58,346 bases of DNA from Bacillota bacterium (GCA_017861315.1 JAGFXP010000008.1:1-58346); one strand, 5' to 3'. Positions 25,768 to 34,814 are shown, numbered from the stretch's first letter. Numbers and translations: made by a program. The notes: generated by a model from the sequence alone, not told the origin.

Positions 25768-27546
25768 CTATATTTCGTATCTCTTGCACTTGCTGAGAGC
25801 CTCGTCGTCCACCAGTGCCTTTATATATGTCCCGTCATCCCTGTATTCCTCCTCCAGCACCTTTGCATTCCTGTGCAGGTATGAAACCAATGCCTGGTCC
25901 GAATACGGGATGAGGAATCTTATCTCTTTCAGAGTATACGGCAGGATCTCGGCAACCTCGGAAAGCAGCAGGTCAAGGTTGATCTCTTCCCTGGCCGATA
26001 TCCTTACTATTTTCATGTCCCTGTATCTCTCTGCAATGGCGTCAACCGTTTCTTCAGAGACCCTGTCTATTTTGTTGAGGACCAGCATCATAGGCTTGCC
26101 CGCTGCCCCGAGCTGGCCGAGAACTGTGTTCACCGCCTCTATCTGCTCCTCCACATAGCTTGAGGAGCAGTCCACTACGTGGAGCAGGAGATCCGAGAAA
26201 ACAACCTCCTCAAGGGTCGACTTGAAGGCCTCCACCAGGTCATGCGGCAGCTTCTTTATGAAGCCGACGGTATCTGTGAGAGTGATGACCCTATTGTCCG
26301 GCAGGAGGATGGCCCTTGTTGTTATGTCCAGCGTGGCGAAAAGCATGTCCGCTTCGAACACCTTCTCCTTCTTGATGCTCTCCTTAGGGTATGCTATCTC
26401 GCAGAGCTTGTTCCTCAGCGTCGATTTGCCTGCGTTCGTGTATCCCACCAGGGAAACCTTAGGCAGCGCATTCCTTCTTTCCCTCTGGGTCTCCCTTACC
26501 TTCCTTATCTTTTTTAGTTCGTTGTTAAGGTCGTATATCTTTTCCCTGATATGCCTTTTGTCAGTCTCCAGCTTCTTTTCTCCGGGGCCCCTGGTTCCGA
26601 TTCCGGCACCGGTCCTGGAGAGAACGGTTCCCAGACCCATCAGCCTGGGCAGCCTGTACTTGAGCTGCGCGAGCTCGACCTGGATCTTTGCCTCACGGCT
26701 TCTCGCCCTGGTTGCGAATATCTCGAGGATGAGGGTGGTCCTGTCAATAACCTTTGCGCCTATGTTCTCCTCAAGATTCCTCACCTGCGACGACGAAAGC
26801 TCATCGTCGAAGATTATGACGTTCGCCGAATAGACCTGCCTCATGAGGGCAAGTTCTTCCACCTTGCCCTTGCCTACGTAGAAGGCTGAATCAATGGAGC
26901 TCCTGTACTGTATTACCTTGTTCAGGACCTTCACTCCGCAGGCCTCCGCCAGCTCCTCGAGCTCGTCGAGGCTCTCTTCGCTGTCGACGCCCACGAGGAT
27001 AGCCCTCTCGCTGTCATCCTCAACTATATCCGCCGCTTTGAGCAGCTTGTCAGTCTCGCTTATCTTTTCAGCTATGTTGATGCTGAACATCTCTTCAAGC
27101 TTCAGCTTTTTTGTTGTTTCTGCAGTTATCCTGTTGTTTGATACTCCGCAGAAGCCCATCGTTGCGTCCGTGAATTCGCCTTCCTTGATGCCTATTGCCA
27201 GCATGCAGTCCAGCTTGTATTTTATCAGCGCGGAGATGTCCACCGCCGACAGGGTAGAATTCCCGTTCGGGTGAGTGTGGATAATCCTGATGCCGCTGAG
27301 GCGCTTGTCCCTGTCTTCTATCTCAGGTATCTCCACAGTCGAGCTGTCGCCTACAGCGATGCTGATGATCGTCCCCCTCCTGTTTACGGCTACGCTGACC
27401 TCCCTGTTCACGATCTCGGACACCTCTTTCAGTATCTCCACGAGCTCGTAGCTGCAGACTATGTCCTTAGGCATAACCATTTTATAAAGGTTTTCAAGCT
27501 TGTTAAGCAGCGAATCCCTTATGCCATCTATATTACCGTATATCAT
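25768..27546 (-). CDS. hflX: Ribosome-splitting GTPase HflX with N-terminal JAMM-like domain
   Basis: A 592-residue GTPase, against about 420 for the compact form. The HflX core begins near 165: the N-terminal HflX domain, coiled glycine-rich GTGTRGPGEKKLETDKR-type linker (here IGTRGPGEKKLETDK), P-loop VGYTNAGKST, DTVGFI and NKID. Residues 30-140 form an extra domain with an exact JAMM pattern, H90-T-H92-x7-S100-x2-D103, and a possible upstream Glu49. JAMM proteins are zinc isopeptidases or DNA-repair associated (RadC). HflX rescues stalled or stressed ribosomes. It starts at ATG after GGAAGGTG and leads an operon with mtaD. Confidence 0.93.
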   Translation of the reverse strand: MIYGNIDGIRDSLLNKLENLYKMVMPKDIVCSYELVEILKEVSEIVNREVSVAVNRRGTIISIAVGDSSTVEIPEIEDRDKRLSGIRIIHTHPNGNSTLSAVDISALIKYKLDCMLAIGIKEGEFTDATMGFCGVSNNRITAETTKKLKLEEMFSINIAEKISETDKLLKAADIVEDDSERAILVGVDSEESLDELEELAEACGVKVLNKVIQYRSSIDSAFYVGKGKVEELALMRQVYSANVIIFDDELSSSQVRNLEENIGAKVIDRTTLILEIFATRARSREAKIQVELAQLKYRLPRLMGLGTVLSRTGAGIGTRGPGEKKLETDKRHIREKIYDLNNELKKIRKVRETQRERRNALPKVSLVGYTNAGKSTLRNKLCEIAYPKESIKKEKVFEADMLFATLDITTRAILLPDNRVITLTDTVGFIKKLPHDLVEAFKSTLEEVVFSDLLLHVVDCSSSYVEEQIEAVNTVLGQLGAAGKPMMLVLNKIDRVSEETVDAIAERYRDMKIVRISAREEINLDLLLSEVAEILPYTLKEIRFLIPYSDQALVSYLHRNAKVLEEEYRDDGTYIKALVDDEALSKCKRYEI

Positions 27547-27663
27547 GCCATCACCTTCCTATCCTTTATTCTTAACCATAATTTTATACTATAAACTCCC
27601 CCTTGTAAAACCTTGAGCCTGGTATGATGTTAACATTTTTTTTATACATTTGGAATTAAAGTA

Positions 27664-27672
27664 TGTTATAAT
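27664..27672 (+). promoter_or_regulatory. Extended -10 promoter of PBP1A gene
   Basis: TGT followed by a consensus TATAAT (27667-27672), without a good -35 box. It lies about 40 bases before the ideal TAAGGAGGTCAACT ribosome site of the PBP gene. Confidence 0.6.
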
Positions 27673-27714
27673 ATCTAGAATCGATAAATATAGTCTTTTT
27701 TAAGGAGGTCAACT

Positions 27715-30102
27715 ATGGGTGAAAAGCCTAAAAAGCCTAGAAAGCCTGCAAAGCCAAGCAAAACAGGCAAATCCCGTAAAATAAACAAACGTAAAATCCT
27801 CTACGCCCTCATAGGTGTTTTTGTATTCACCTGCCTCGCAGCAGGAGGTGCAGGGATAGCCATAATTTCCGGAGCGCCTGAGCTGGATGTGAACAACATA
27901 ACAAACATGAGCCAGCCTTCGCAGCTATATGACGATAAAGGCGAGTACATGGATACTGTGAAGTCCAGCGAGAACAGGATTGCAGTGAAATATTCAGAAA
28001 TGCCCCAGGATCTTAAAAACGCCATTGTGAGCATTGAAGATGAAAGATTTTACAAGCATCCAGGCATAGACATAAAGAGAATAATAAGCATCATATTTAT
28101 AGACATAAAGAACAAGCTGACGGGAAGCGATAACCTTCAGGGTGCATCGACCATAACGCAGCAGCTCATCAAAATGACGACCCTTACATCCGAGGTTACA
28201 ATAACAAGGAAGGTTCAGGAGTGGTATCTGGCTCTCAAGCTGGAGAAGGTTCTCTCGAAGGATCAGATACTCGAGTCTTACCTCAACACCATATACCTTG
28301 GAGGGAGCGCCTATGGGGTAGAAGCTGCTTCCAGACAGTACTTCAGCAAATCAGTAGGAGAGCTTAGCCTTCTGGAGTGCGCATATATTGCCGGAGTGCC
28401 CCAAAGCCCTTCAGTTTACTATGCTTACTCGTCAACTTCCAAGAAAAATCCGTCTGTATATATAAACAGGACTAAAGCCGTCCTCTCGAGAATGCTCTAC
28501 AACGAGTACATAACTCAGGAGCAGTACGACCAGGCGATCAGCGACCTCGACAGCGGTAAACTCGTTTTCGAGGCTCAGGCTACGCAGTCTGAAAGGATGA
28601 ATTACGAGTGGTTCTCGCTTCCTGTCATAGAGCAGGTTAAGAAGGACCTGAAGGAAAAGCTCAACTACACCGACGAGGAAGTGGCAAGGGCCATTTCCAG
28701 CGGAGGACTGAAGATATACACCACCATGAACAAAACCATGCAGGACAGCACGCAGGAAGTCCTTAATTCGGGACTCGGCGGCGGAGCGGACAGCAACGGG
28801 ATACTCACCCCTCAGGCTTCGGCCGTCATCATGGATTACCACTCCGGCGAGGTTAAGGTTATTGTCGGCGGGAGAGGCGATCAGCCTGCCCTCTCCTACA
28901 ACAGGGCAGCCTCTGAAAAATACCTCAGGCCGGCGGGTTCCAGCATAAAACCGCTGACCGTATACAGCGCCGCCATAGATTCGAAGAAGGCAACCGCTGC
29001 AACGCTGATAGAGGATTCACCTCTTGACGCAAGCATCGGAGCAATTTACGGTTCGGAAGCAGAACCCTACGACCCTAAGAACGACAACCTGACATATTCC
29101 GGCATGAACACTTTAAGAAGCGCCATTATGAAATCCATAAACCTGGTAGCAGTAAAGCTGGAGCATACCATGGGACTGAAGACAGGAATATCCTACGGCG
29201 AAAAATACGGGCTTACCTTTGACGAGCATGACAAGACGAGTATCGCAGCCCTTGCCCTGGGACAGCTGCACCACGGGACAAACCCGCTTAAGATGGCAGC
29301 AGCCTACGGCGTTTTCGGAAATGAAGGAAACTACACTCAGCCTATACTGTATACGAAGGTTATGGACAACACCGGCACAGTCATCCTTGAATCAGAAAAG
29401 ACCACAAGGGAAGTAATATCAGCTGACAGCGCTTTCGTTATGTATGACCTTCTTAAAGGCCCTGTGAGCTCTGGAGGTACAGGCCCTGCCGCTAACTTCG
29501 GCGATATAGAGGTTCGCGGTAAGACAGGAACAACCAGCGACAAGAGGGACCTTTGGTTCTGCGGCCTGACTCCGTACTACTCAGGAGCTGTGTGGATAGG
29601 CAATGACGACAACTCGGTGACGGTGAACGTATCAAGCAATACCGCCGCAGGATTATGGGGCAAAATCATGGCTTCGGCGCATGAAGGGCTGGAGCCCAAG
29701 ACAATATCGCAGCCGTCGGGAGTGACGACAGCATCTGTCTGTTCCGTTTCCGGAAAGCTTGCGACTGATGCCTGTGAAAACGACCCGCGCGGAAGCACAG
29801 TGATCACAGACTACTTCATCCAGGGCTCCATACCTACGGAAATGTGCGACGCGCACATTTCGGTTGAGGTCAACAAGATAACAGGGCTTCTGGCCGGGCC
29901 GTTTACTCCTGATTTCCTCAAGGAAACCAGGATATACCTGAAGAGCGGCTACACCACAGACCCAGCCCTCCTCCTGCCGACCGAACAGGATCCGACCACC
30001 CTTGATACGGTAATCGAGGGTTATTCAGACAGCCTTCAGCAAAATCAGTCAAACAACAACCCTAACAACTCTAACAACTCTAACAACAATACCGCCCAGT
30101 AA
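27715..30102 (+). CDS. pbpA: Bifunctional penicillin-binding protein 1A
   Basis: Class A PBP that polymerises glycan strands and cross-links peptides outside the membrane. The 795-residue protein has a very basic N-terminus (KPKKPRKPAKPSKTGK), one membrane helix at about 28-52, and a glycosyltransferase domain with EDERFYKHPG, QGASTITQQLIK and EAASRQYFSKS. The transpeptidase domain has the SxxK Ser in GSSIKPLT and the KTGTT box. The tail after about 770 is a run of Asn and Ser repeats (NNNPNNSNNSNNN). The gene is monocistronic with a strong terminator. Confidence 0.94.
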   Translation: MGEKPKKPRKPAKPSKTGKSRKINKRKILYALIGVFVFTCLAAGGAGIAIISGAPELDVNNITNMSQPSQLYDDKGEYMDTVKSSENRIAVKYSEMPQDLKNAIVSIEDERFYKHPGIDIKRIISIIFIDIKNKLTGSDNLQGASTITQQLIKMTTLTSEVTITRKVQEWYLALKLEKVLSKDQILESYLNTIYLGGSAYGVEAASRQYFSKSVGELSLLECAYIAGVPQSPSVYYAYSSTSKKNPSVYINRTKAVLSRMLYNEYITQEQYDQAISDLDSGKLVFEAQATQSERMNYEWFSLPVIEQVKKDLKEKLNYTDEEVARAISSGGLKIYTTMNKTMQDSTQEVLNSGLGGGADSNGILTPQASAVIMDYHSGEVKVIVGGRGDQPALSYNRAASEKYLRPAGSSIKPLTVYSAAIDSKKATAATLIEDSPLDASIGAIYGSEAEPYDPKNDNLTYSGMNTLRSAIMKSINLVAVKLEHTMGLKTGISYGEKYGLTFDEHDKTSIAALALGQLHHGTNPLKMAAAYGVFGNEGNYTQPILYTKVMDNTGTVILESEKTTREVISADSAFVMYDLLKGPVSSGGTGPAANFGDIEVRGKTGTTSDKRDLWFCGLTPYYSGAVWIGNDDNSVTVNVSSNTAAGLWGKIMASAHEGLEPKTISQPSGVTTASVCSVSGKLATDACENDPRGSTVITDYFIQGSIPTEMCDAHISVEVNKITGLLAGPFTPDFLKETRIYLKSGYTTDPALLLPTEQDPTTLDTVIEGYSDSLQQNQSNNNPNNSNNSNNNTAQ

Positions 30103-30104
30103 AC

Positions 30105-30139
30105 AGACCCCCGGGAGCATATCATGCTCCCGGGGGTCT
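30105..30139. terminator. Bidirectional terminator
   Basis: Perfect 16-bp stem AGACCCCCGGGAGCAT/ATGCTCCCGGGGGTCT with an ATC loop, between PBP1A (plus) and the sigma factor gene (minus), whose stop lies 2 bases beyond. Confidence 0.92.
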
Positions 30140-30140
30140 T

Positions 30141-30866
30141 TCATGTCAGCTTCCGGCGGAGTATTCTCCTGGCCTTCATTTCAAGCCTCGATACCTGCAC
30201 CTGGCTTACTCCGATTACCTCCGCCACCTGGCTCTGGGTCATGTCGTCGAAATATCGCATCTGGATCACTTCCCTAAGGTTTCCCTTTAACGAATCCCTG
30301 GCCATCTTCAAAGATATTTCGTCAAACATGTCGGCTCCGTCCGCCGTTTCTTTGCTCATCTTGTCTATCAGGGATACCGGCGTGCCGCCGTCTTCATATA
30401 TCACGCCGTGCAGGTACTGCGGCCTTCTGGCTGCATCCACGGCATAGGCTATCTCTTCGGTCCCTAATCCTGTATGCCTCGAGATTTCTTCAGTGGTCGG
30501 ATCCCTCATCAGCTCCCTCGACAGCTCCTGCCTGGCATAGTAAATATCCCTTGCTTTGGCCTTAGTGCTCCTGCTCACCTTTATAGGCCAGTCGTCCCTT
30601 ATTTGCCGCCTGATTTCGCCCTTGATAAGGTAGGACGCATATGTGGAAAACTGCGTGTCGTATTCCTTATCGTAATTAAGCACAGCCTTCATAAGCCCAA
30701 GGCAACCGGTCTGGATTATGTCCTCCTTCTCGATCCCTCTGTTGAAGTATGGTTTGCTCACAGACAGGACAAGCGGCAGGTTAAGCTTAAAGATATCCTC
30801 GAGAGCCCTCCTGTCCCCTTCCCTGTGCTTGTCGATCAGCTGAATATTGCATTCATAGCACATCAT
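30141..30866 (-). CDS. Sigma-70 family factor, SigF/SigG/SigB-like
   Basis: A 241-residue group 3 sigma factor. Region 2 reads EDIIQTGCLGLMKAV and FSTYASYLIKGEIRRQIRD; region 3 has SRSTKAKARDIYYARQEL; region 4 has MTQSQVAEVIGVSQVQVSRLE. The layout is that of SigF, SigG and SigB. There is no anti-sigma pair (spoIIAA/AB or rsbV/W) here, so its control is unknown. Its start codon overlaps the stop of an upstream 21-codon ORF, whose codons contain its GGGGAGGT ribosome site. Confidence 0.85.
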   Translation of the reverse strand: MMCYECNIQLIDKHREGDRRALEDIFKLNLPLVLSVSKPYFNRGIEKEDIIQTGCLGLMKAVLNYDKEYDTQFSTYASYLIKGEIRRQIRDDWPIKVSRSTKAKARDIYYARQELSRELMRDPTTEEISRHTGLGTEEIAYAVDAARRPQYLHGVIYEDGGTPVSLIDKMSKETADGADMFDEISLKMARDSLKGNLREVIQMRYFDDMTQSQVAEVIGVSQVQVSRLEMKARRILRRKLT

Positions 30867-30928
30867 CTAAAGCCTGTACCTCCCCTCAAAAATATGCTTT
30901 TCATCATTGTTTTCTCCAGCCAGCTCAT
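30863..30928 (-). CDS. Possible 21-residue upstream ORF coupled to the sigma gene
   Basis: ATG 30928 follows a strong AAGGAGGACAAGCTT. It reads MSWLEKTMMK, then SIFLRGGTGFR, and stops at TGA inside ATGATG, the start of the sigma gene. The codons AGG GGA GGT double as the sigma gene's ribosome site. This suggests that translation of the small ORF opens or limits sigma translation. No family was recognised. Confidence 0.5.
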   Translation of the reverse strand: MSWLEKTMMKSIFLRGGTGFR

Positions 30929-31069
30929 AAGCTTGTCCTCCTTCCGTTTTTTGGAATTTAAATTACATTTCTGCATATGATATCAATTCGTTGATATATA
31001 TTCTATTTTTTCTAAAATATTCCTTCTTTTTTTATTATGTTCAGTATTTTTAATTTCATACATTATTTA

Positions 31070-31098
31070 TTGATAAATATATGCGCAGTTGCTATAAT
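31070..31098 (+). promoter_or_regulatory. Promoter of speE
   Basis: -35 TTGATA (31070-31075), 17-base spacer, -10 TATAAT (31093-31098), 38 bases before the speE start. Confidence 0.85.
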
Positions 31099-31136
31099 CT
31101 ATTTGTTTGAAAAATACTTTGCGAGGTGGATTATTT

Positions 31137-31964
31137 ATGGAAATGTGGATAAAAGAAGCACAGATTGAAGATGCTGCAATGATATATAAAGTAAAAGAGA
31201 CACTGGTAACGAAACAGACCGAATATCAGGACCTGGCCATCGTGGAATCAAACCGCTTCGGAAGGATGCTGCTCCTGGACGGAATTGTTCAGACTACGGT
31301 CGCCGACGAATATGTATACCATGAGATGATAACGCATATCCCTCTTTTCACCCATCCTAATCCTGAGAAGGTGCTGGTTGTCGGGGGAGGAGACGGCGGC
31401 GCCATCAGGGAGGTCCTTAAACATCCGTCGGTCAAGAAAGCCGTTCTCTGCGAGATTGACAAGTGCGTCGTCGAGGAATGCATGAAGTATCTTCCGGAGA
31501 TAAGCTGCGAGCTTGAAAATCCAAGATGCGAGGTTTTCATCGGCGACGGCATAAAATATGTCCACGAGCACAAGGATGAATTTGACGTGATAATTGTAGA
31601 CTCGACGGACCCGTTCGGAGCAGCCGAGGGACTTTTCGGAGGCAGCTTCTACAAGGAGATTTCAGAATGCCTTACAAAGGATGGGATATTCGTGGCCCAG
31701 ACAGAGACGCCTTTCTACCTGCCTGAAGTGGTTAAAAAGGTTTTCAGCGATGCCAGGGAAGTGTTCCCTGTTACAAAGCTGTTCATGGCGGCGATCCCTA
31801 CCTATCCCGGCGGATACTGGAGCTTCACCATCGGTTCGAAGATGTACGATCCGGAGGAAGCCGACCTTCCGGATGAACTGGGTTTCGACACAAGGTACTA
31901 TACGAAGAAACTTCACAAGGCATGCTTTGCCCTGCCAAAGTATGTTGAAGAGCTGGTCAAATAA
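31137..31964 (+). CDS. speE: Spermidine synthase
   Basis: Transfers aminopropyl from decarboxylated SAM to putrescine. The 275-residue protein has [20 protein letters not shown], the nucleotide motif [16 protein letters not shown], the catalytic-loop [14 protein letters not shown], and [14 protein letters not shown]. The frame is open ten codons upstream, but ATG 31137 is placed after GCGAGGTGGATT. No speD lies in the window. Confidence 0.96.
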   Translation: MEMWIKEAQIEDAAMIYKVKETLVTKQTEYQDLAIVESNRFGRMLLLDGIVQTTVADEYVYHEMITHIPLFTHPNPEKVLVVGGGDGGAIREVLKHPSVKKAVLCEIDKCVVEECMKYLPEISCELENPRCEVFIGDGIKYVHEHKDEFDVIIVDSTDPFGAAEGLFGGSFYKEISECLTKDGIFVAQTETPFYLPEVVKKVFSDAREVFPVTKLFMAAIPTYPGGYWSFTIGSKMYDPEEADLPDELGFDTRYYTKKLHKACFALPKYVEELVK

Positions 31965-31966
31965 CG

Positions 31967-31991
31967 AAAGCCTGTCATTATGACAGGCTTT
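31967..31991. terminator. Bidirectional terminator holding the methyltransferase stop codon
   Basis: Perfect 11-bp stem AAAGCCTGTCA/TGACAGGCTTT with loop TTA. Read on the minus strand, the loop is the TAA stop of the methyltransferase gene, and its last four sense codons form one arm. On the plus strand it ends speE. Confidence 0.85.
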
Positions 31992-33747
31992 TCTCAATAA
32001 TATCTATTTCCCGGTCAGTGAAACCGAAATATCTGTAGATCTCCTCTTCGCACAGGAACTCCTCCTGCGGATCATCGGGAAGGAGGAGCTTCATCAGGTT
32101 GTTGGGGTAATACTCGTACTGGTCCTCCCCCAGTTTTTTTGCAAAGCTCTTGAAATAGAATTCGTAGGTCCTGCTGTTCAGCAGCCTCAGGAGCTTCTCA
32201 AGGCTCATTGCTGCTCCTTCCCTGAGCACAAGCGCATATACGTCTGCGCTGAAATAGCTGCCCTCGTCGATGGCGAATCTGTTGCCGCTTGCCTTGTAGG
32301 GGAATACTATCTTTCTTTCCTCGAATATCGCGCTCTTCCTTCCCCACTGGAGCATGTGCCATTTTCTGGCCCCGGTCCTGCATTCCCTCCTCTTCACAAG
32401 CCTTTCCCTGTGCTCCGAGATGTACCTCATGGCGCTGGGATACAGGGCTTCATCCTCTATGAGATCGGAGTAAATGAGAAGGCTTCCTGTTGGATTAACC
32501 CTGTTTTTCTGTATGCTGCTGCTCTTTATCCACGGCTTCAGGAGCTCCGCTTCGATGCCGGCCTCTCCGGCAGTCTCCCTTTCGAGTACGAAAGCCCTGT
32601 CGCAGCCGGTTATTATGCCCTGATAGCTGACGGCAATGCCGCTGAGCGCGGCCCTGCATTTCCCCGATATCTTCTCAAGGATTGCAAGCTCCTCTCTGTC
32701 TTTGAGTATCCAGCCAGAATCCTTCAGAGCCTCATGCTTCATCCTGAACTGCGCATATTCGTTTCCGCTGCCATGCAGCAGTGACTGAAGGAATCCGTTT
32801 TTGTCGTTTTTCCCGCCCTTTGACAGCGGCCTGATAACTTCAAACTCGCTTTCTCCAGCCCTGCTGAAGTCCATGAATATGATGACAGGGTCTATACCCA
32901 CTCCCTTGAAAGGCCTTACGCCGTAGAAGTCGACAATCCTTGTCATTGCCCTATCCCTTGCAAGCAGCCTCCTGAGGGCTGTGCCGCTGGGCGATTCGAT
33001 GAAATACCTGGACGTTATGAAGCTCAGCTTTCCCTTTCCTTTCATGAGGTCTATGGACCTCTGAAAAAAGCAGTAGGATATGTCTCCTTTATCGGTGTAG
33101 ATCCCCCTGTAATTCTCCTTGAGCGCTCTGGCGTATCCCTTGTCCACTGTTTTGTGGCCTATATACGGAGGATTGCCTAAGAAAACATCGAAGCCTTCTC
33201 CTGTCCCGCTCATCAGGAAATCGTCTTCCCTGAAATTCCCGGCGTTGAAATAGCCAGCCTCTGAGAAAAGGTCCGAAAGCAGCACCCTCACAGCCAGCCG
33301 GTCCAGGTCGAAACCGAACAGGTTGTTGTCCAGGATATGCTTTGCAATATCTCCTTCGCCAAGCTCGAGGCTGTGCCTCCCGTTTATTTCGTCAAGCGAT
33401 TTCGAGTATATCTCTTTAAGGCGGCGGAAGACTGGCAGTATTATGTTGCCTGTTCCGCAGGCTGGATCCGCTATCCTCAGGTACGGGTTGCCGATTATGT
33501 CCTCGGGCGTGATGGTGTGCCTGATCATGTAGCCTGAAATCTCTGCCGGGGTATATACCGCCCCCATTTCTTTGCCGTCCTTCATTATCCCGGCATATCT
33601 TTCCGAGAAGCTGCTTCCGGCATCGACCCCTAGCTCAAGCCTGCAGTTTTGCACCGCGGCAGCCTTGTAATATTCGTGAATAGGCTGTATCATGATGCTA
33701 TACAGTTCATCTATCTTTTTTTCAAATTCATCTAATTCCATGCTCAT
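31978..33747 (-). CDS. camA: CamA-like orphan adenine-N6 DNA methyltransferase
   Basis: A 589-residue gamma-class N6-adenine methyltransferase. SAM motif I is RIADPACGTGNIILP (91-105). The catalytic NPPY is at 192-195, followed by IGH. The C-terminal half is a TaqI-like recognition domain. Many segments match, from memory, Clostridioides difficile CamA, which methylates the last A of CAAAAA and affects sporulation: PPYIGHK, RYFIES, SYQGIITGCDRAFVL, RRECRTGARKWHMLQWGR and ADVYALVLRE. No restriction nuclease or specificity subunit lies nearby, so it is a solitary enzyme. A CAAAAA site lies in its own 72-base upstream gap shared with pdaA. Confidence 0.85.
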   Translation of the reverse strand: MSMELDEFEKKIDELYSIMIQPIHEYYKAAAVQNCRLELGVDAGSSFSERYAGIMKDGKEMGAVYTPAEISGYMIRHTITPEDIIGNPYLRIADPACGTGNIILPVFRRLKEIYSKSLDEINGRHSLELGEGDIAKHILDNNLFGFDLDRLAVRVLLSDLFSEAGYFNAGNFREDDFLMSGTGEGFDVFLGNPPYIGHKTVDKGYARALKENYRGIYTDKGDISYCFFQRSIDLMKGKGKLSFITSRYFIESPSGTALRRLLARDRAMTRIVDFYGVRPFKGVGIDPVIIFMDFSRAGESEFEVIRPLSKGGKNDKNGFLQSLLHGSGNEYAQFRMKHEALKDSGWILKDREELAILEKISGKCRAALSGIAVSYQGIITGCDRAFVLERETAGEAGIEAELLKPWIKSSSIQKNRVNPTGSLLIYSDLIEDEALYPSAMRYISEHRERLVKRRECRTGARKWHMLQWGRKSAIFEERKIVFPYKASGNRFAIDEGSYFSADVYALVLREGAAMSLEKLLRLLNSRTYEFYFKSFAKKLGEDQYEYYPNNLMKLLLPDDPQEEFLCEEEIYRYFGFTDREIDIIEKSLS

Positions 33748-33819
33748 TTATTTACCTCAACAGTACTTTTTTGGGGATTATCTTTCTCAGTATATCATAA
33801 TAATCGGAGGTCGTGACTG

Positions 33820-34761
33820 ATGAAATACAGACTTATTTGCATTTTGGTGCTGGCGCTGTTCGTATTCAGCTCCTGCAGCCTATTCAACAAGAGCGTTCCG
33901 GTGTCGGATACAGTACCGGACATAAATACAGGCACAGACATCGGTACGGAAACTGATGCCGATACGGATGCGGGTGCTGGCACGGACACCGGCGAGCCTG
34001 CTGACGGCAGCGGCGCTGGAAGCGTAAGCGTTCCCGATGCCGACGTTTCGGCGCTGGACAGCGCCGAGAAAAGCTGGTACTATGTTCCGAAGGCAAACGG
34101 GGAGCCTTCCGGCGAGCCCCAGGACATCATCAACCTCATAAACGGCTATGATGCCTACTACCTTGGGGATACATCACGAAATGTGATATACCTGACTTTC
34201 GATGAGGGCTACGAAAACGGGTATACCGCCAGGATCCTGGACGTTCTGAAGGCCAACGGCGTGAACGCCGCTTTCTTCGTTACGAGGTCCTATATAACAG
34301 GCAATCCTGACCTGGTCAGGAGGATGGCGAACGAAGGCCATCTGGTGTGCAACCATTCCAGCACCCATCCGTCCATGCCTCTGGTTGCCCAGTCAGGCAA
34401 GGAATCCTTTGACAAGGAGGTCGAAGACACCGAAGCCGCCTACACAGCTGTAACTGGAAGGACGATGGACCGCTTCTTCAGGCCGCCTATGGGGAACTAC
34501 AGCGAACTCTCCCTGTACTACACCAAGTCGCTGGGATACAGGACCGTTTTCTGGAGCTTCGCGTACAGGGACTGGGAGGTTGACAATCAGCCTTCCCAAA
34601 CAGACGCCATTAACCTCCTTAGGGAAAGGACCCACAACGGAGGCATATTCCTTCTCCATGCGGTATCAAAGACAAACGCGGACGTGCTGGACACAGTGCT
34701 GAAGGAATGGAAGGACAGAGGTTATGAATTCGGCTCCCTGTATGAGCTTCCGGATAAATAA
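33820..34761 (+). CDS. pdaA: Polysaccharide deacetylase, PdaA-type, lipoprotein-like
   Basis: Probable N-acetylmuramic acid deacetylase that helps form muramic-delta-lactam in spore cortex. The 313-residue protein has a signal peptide ending in the lipobox-like LFVFSSC (Cys19). A Thr/Asp/Gly-rich low-complexity linker (about 30-65) comes next. The NodB-type domain has LTFDEGYENGYTA, the HxxxH of CNHSSTHPSM, RPPMGNYSELS and LLHAVS. TFDEGYENG is the PdaA form rather than the usual TFDDGP. It starts after GGAGGT and is divergent from the methyltransferase. Confidence 0.88.
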   Translation: MKYRLICILVLALFVFSSCSLFNKSVPVSDTVPDINTGTDIGTETDADTDAGAGTDTGEPADGSGAGSVSVPDADVSALDSAEKSWYYVPKANGEPSGEPQDIINLINGYDAYYLGDTSRNVIYLTFDEGYENGYTARILDVLKANGVNAAFFVTRSYITGNPDLVRRMANEGHLVCNHSSTHPSMPLVAQSGKESFDKEVEDTEAAYTAVTGRTMDRFFRPPMGNYSELSLYYTKSLGYRTVFWSFAYRDWEVDNQPSQTDAINLLRERTHNGGIFLLHAVSKTNADVLDTVLKEWKDRGYEFGSLYELPDK

Positions 34762-34814
34762 AAAGCTCTCCTGTGGCAAACAGCTTTCTTACTGCATGCC
34801 ACAGGGGAGCTTTT
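34761..34814. terminator. Bidirectional terminator
   Basis: Arms AAAAGCTCtCCTGTGGCA and TGCCACAGGgGAGCTTTT, nearly perfect over 18 bp, around an 18-base loop, between pdaA (plus) and fchA (minus). Confidence 0.85.

Noticed and set aside
29990..30102. Asn/Ser-rich repeated tail of PBP1A as a possible separate repeat element
   Set aside because: It is in frame with the PBP, of a kind common at the ends of class A PBPs, and has no copy elsewhere in the window.
31978..33747. Part of a restriction-modification or BREX/DISARM-type defence island
   Set aside because: The neighbours are speE and pdaA; there is no nuclease, helicase or specificity gene in the window.
33900..34020. Thr/Asp/Gly-rich stretch in PdaA as a minisatellite
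   Set aside because: It is an imperfect low-complexity linker between lipobox and catalytic domain, without exact nucleotide repeats.
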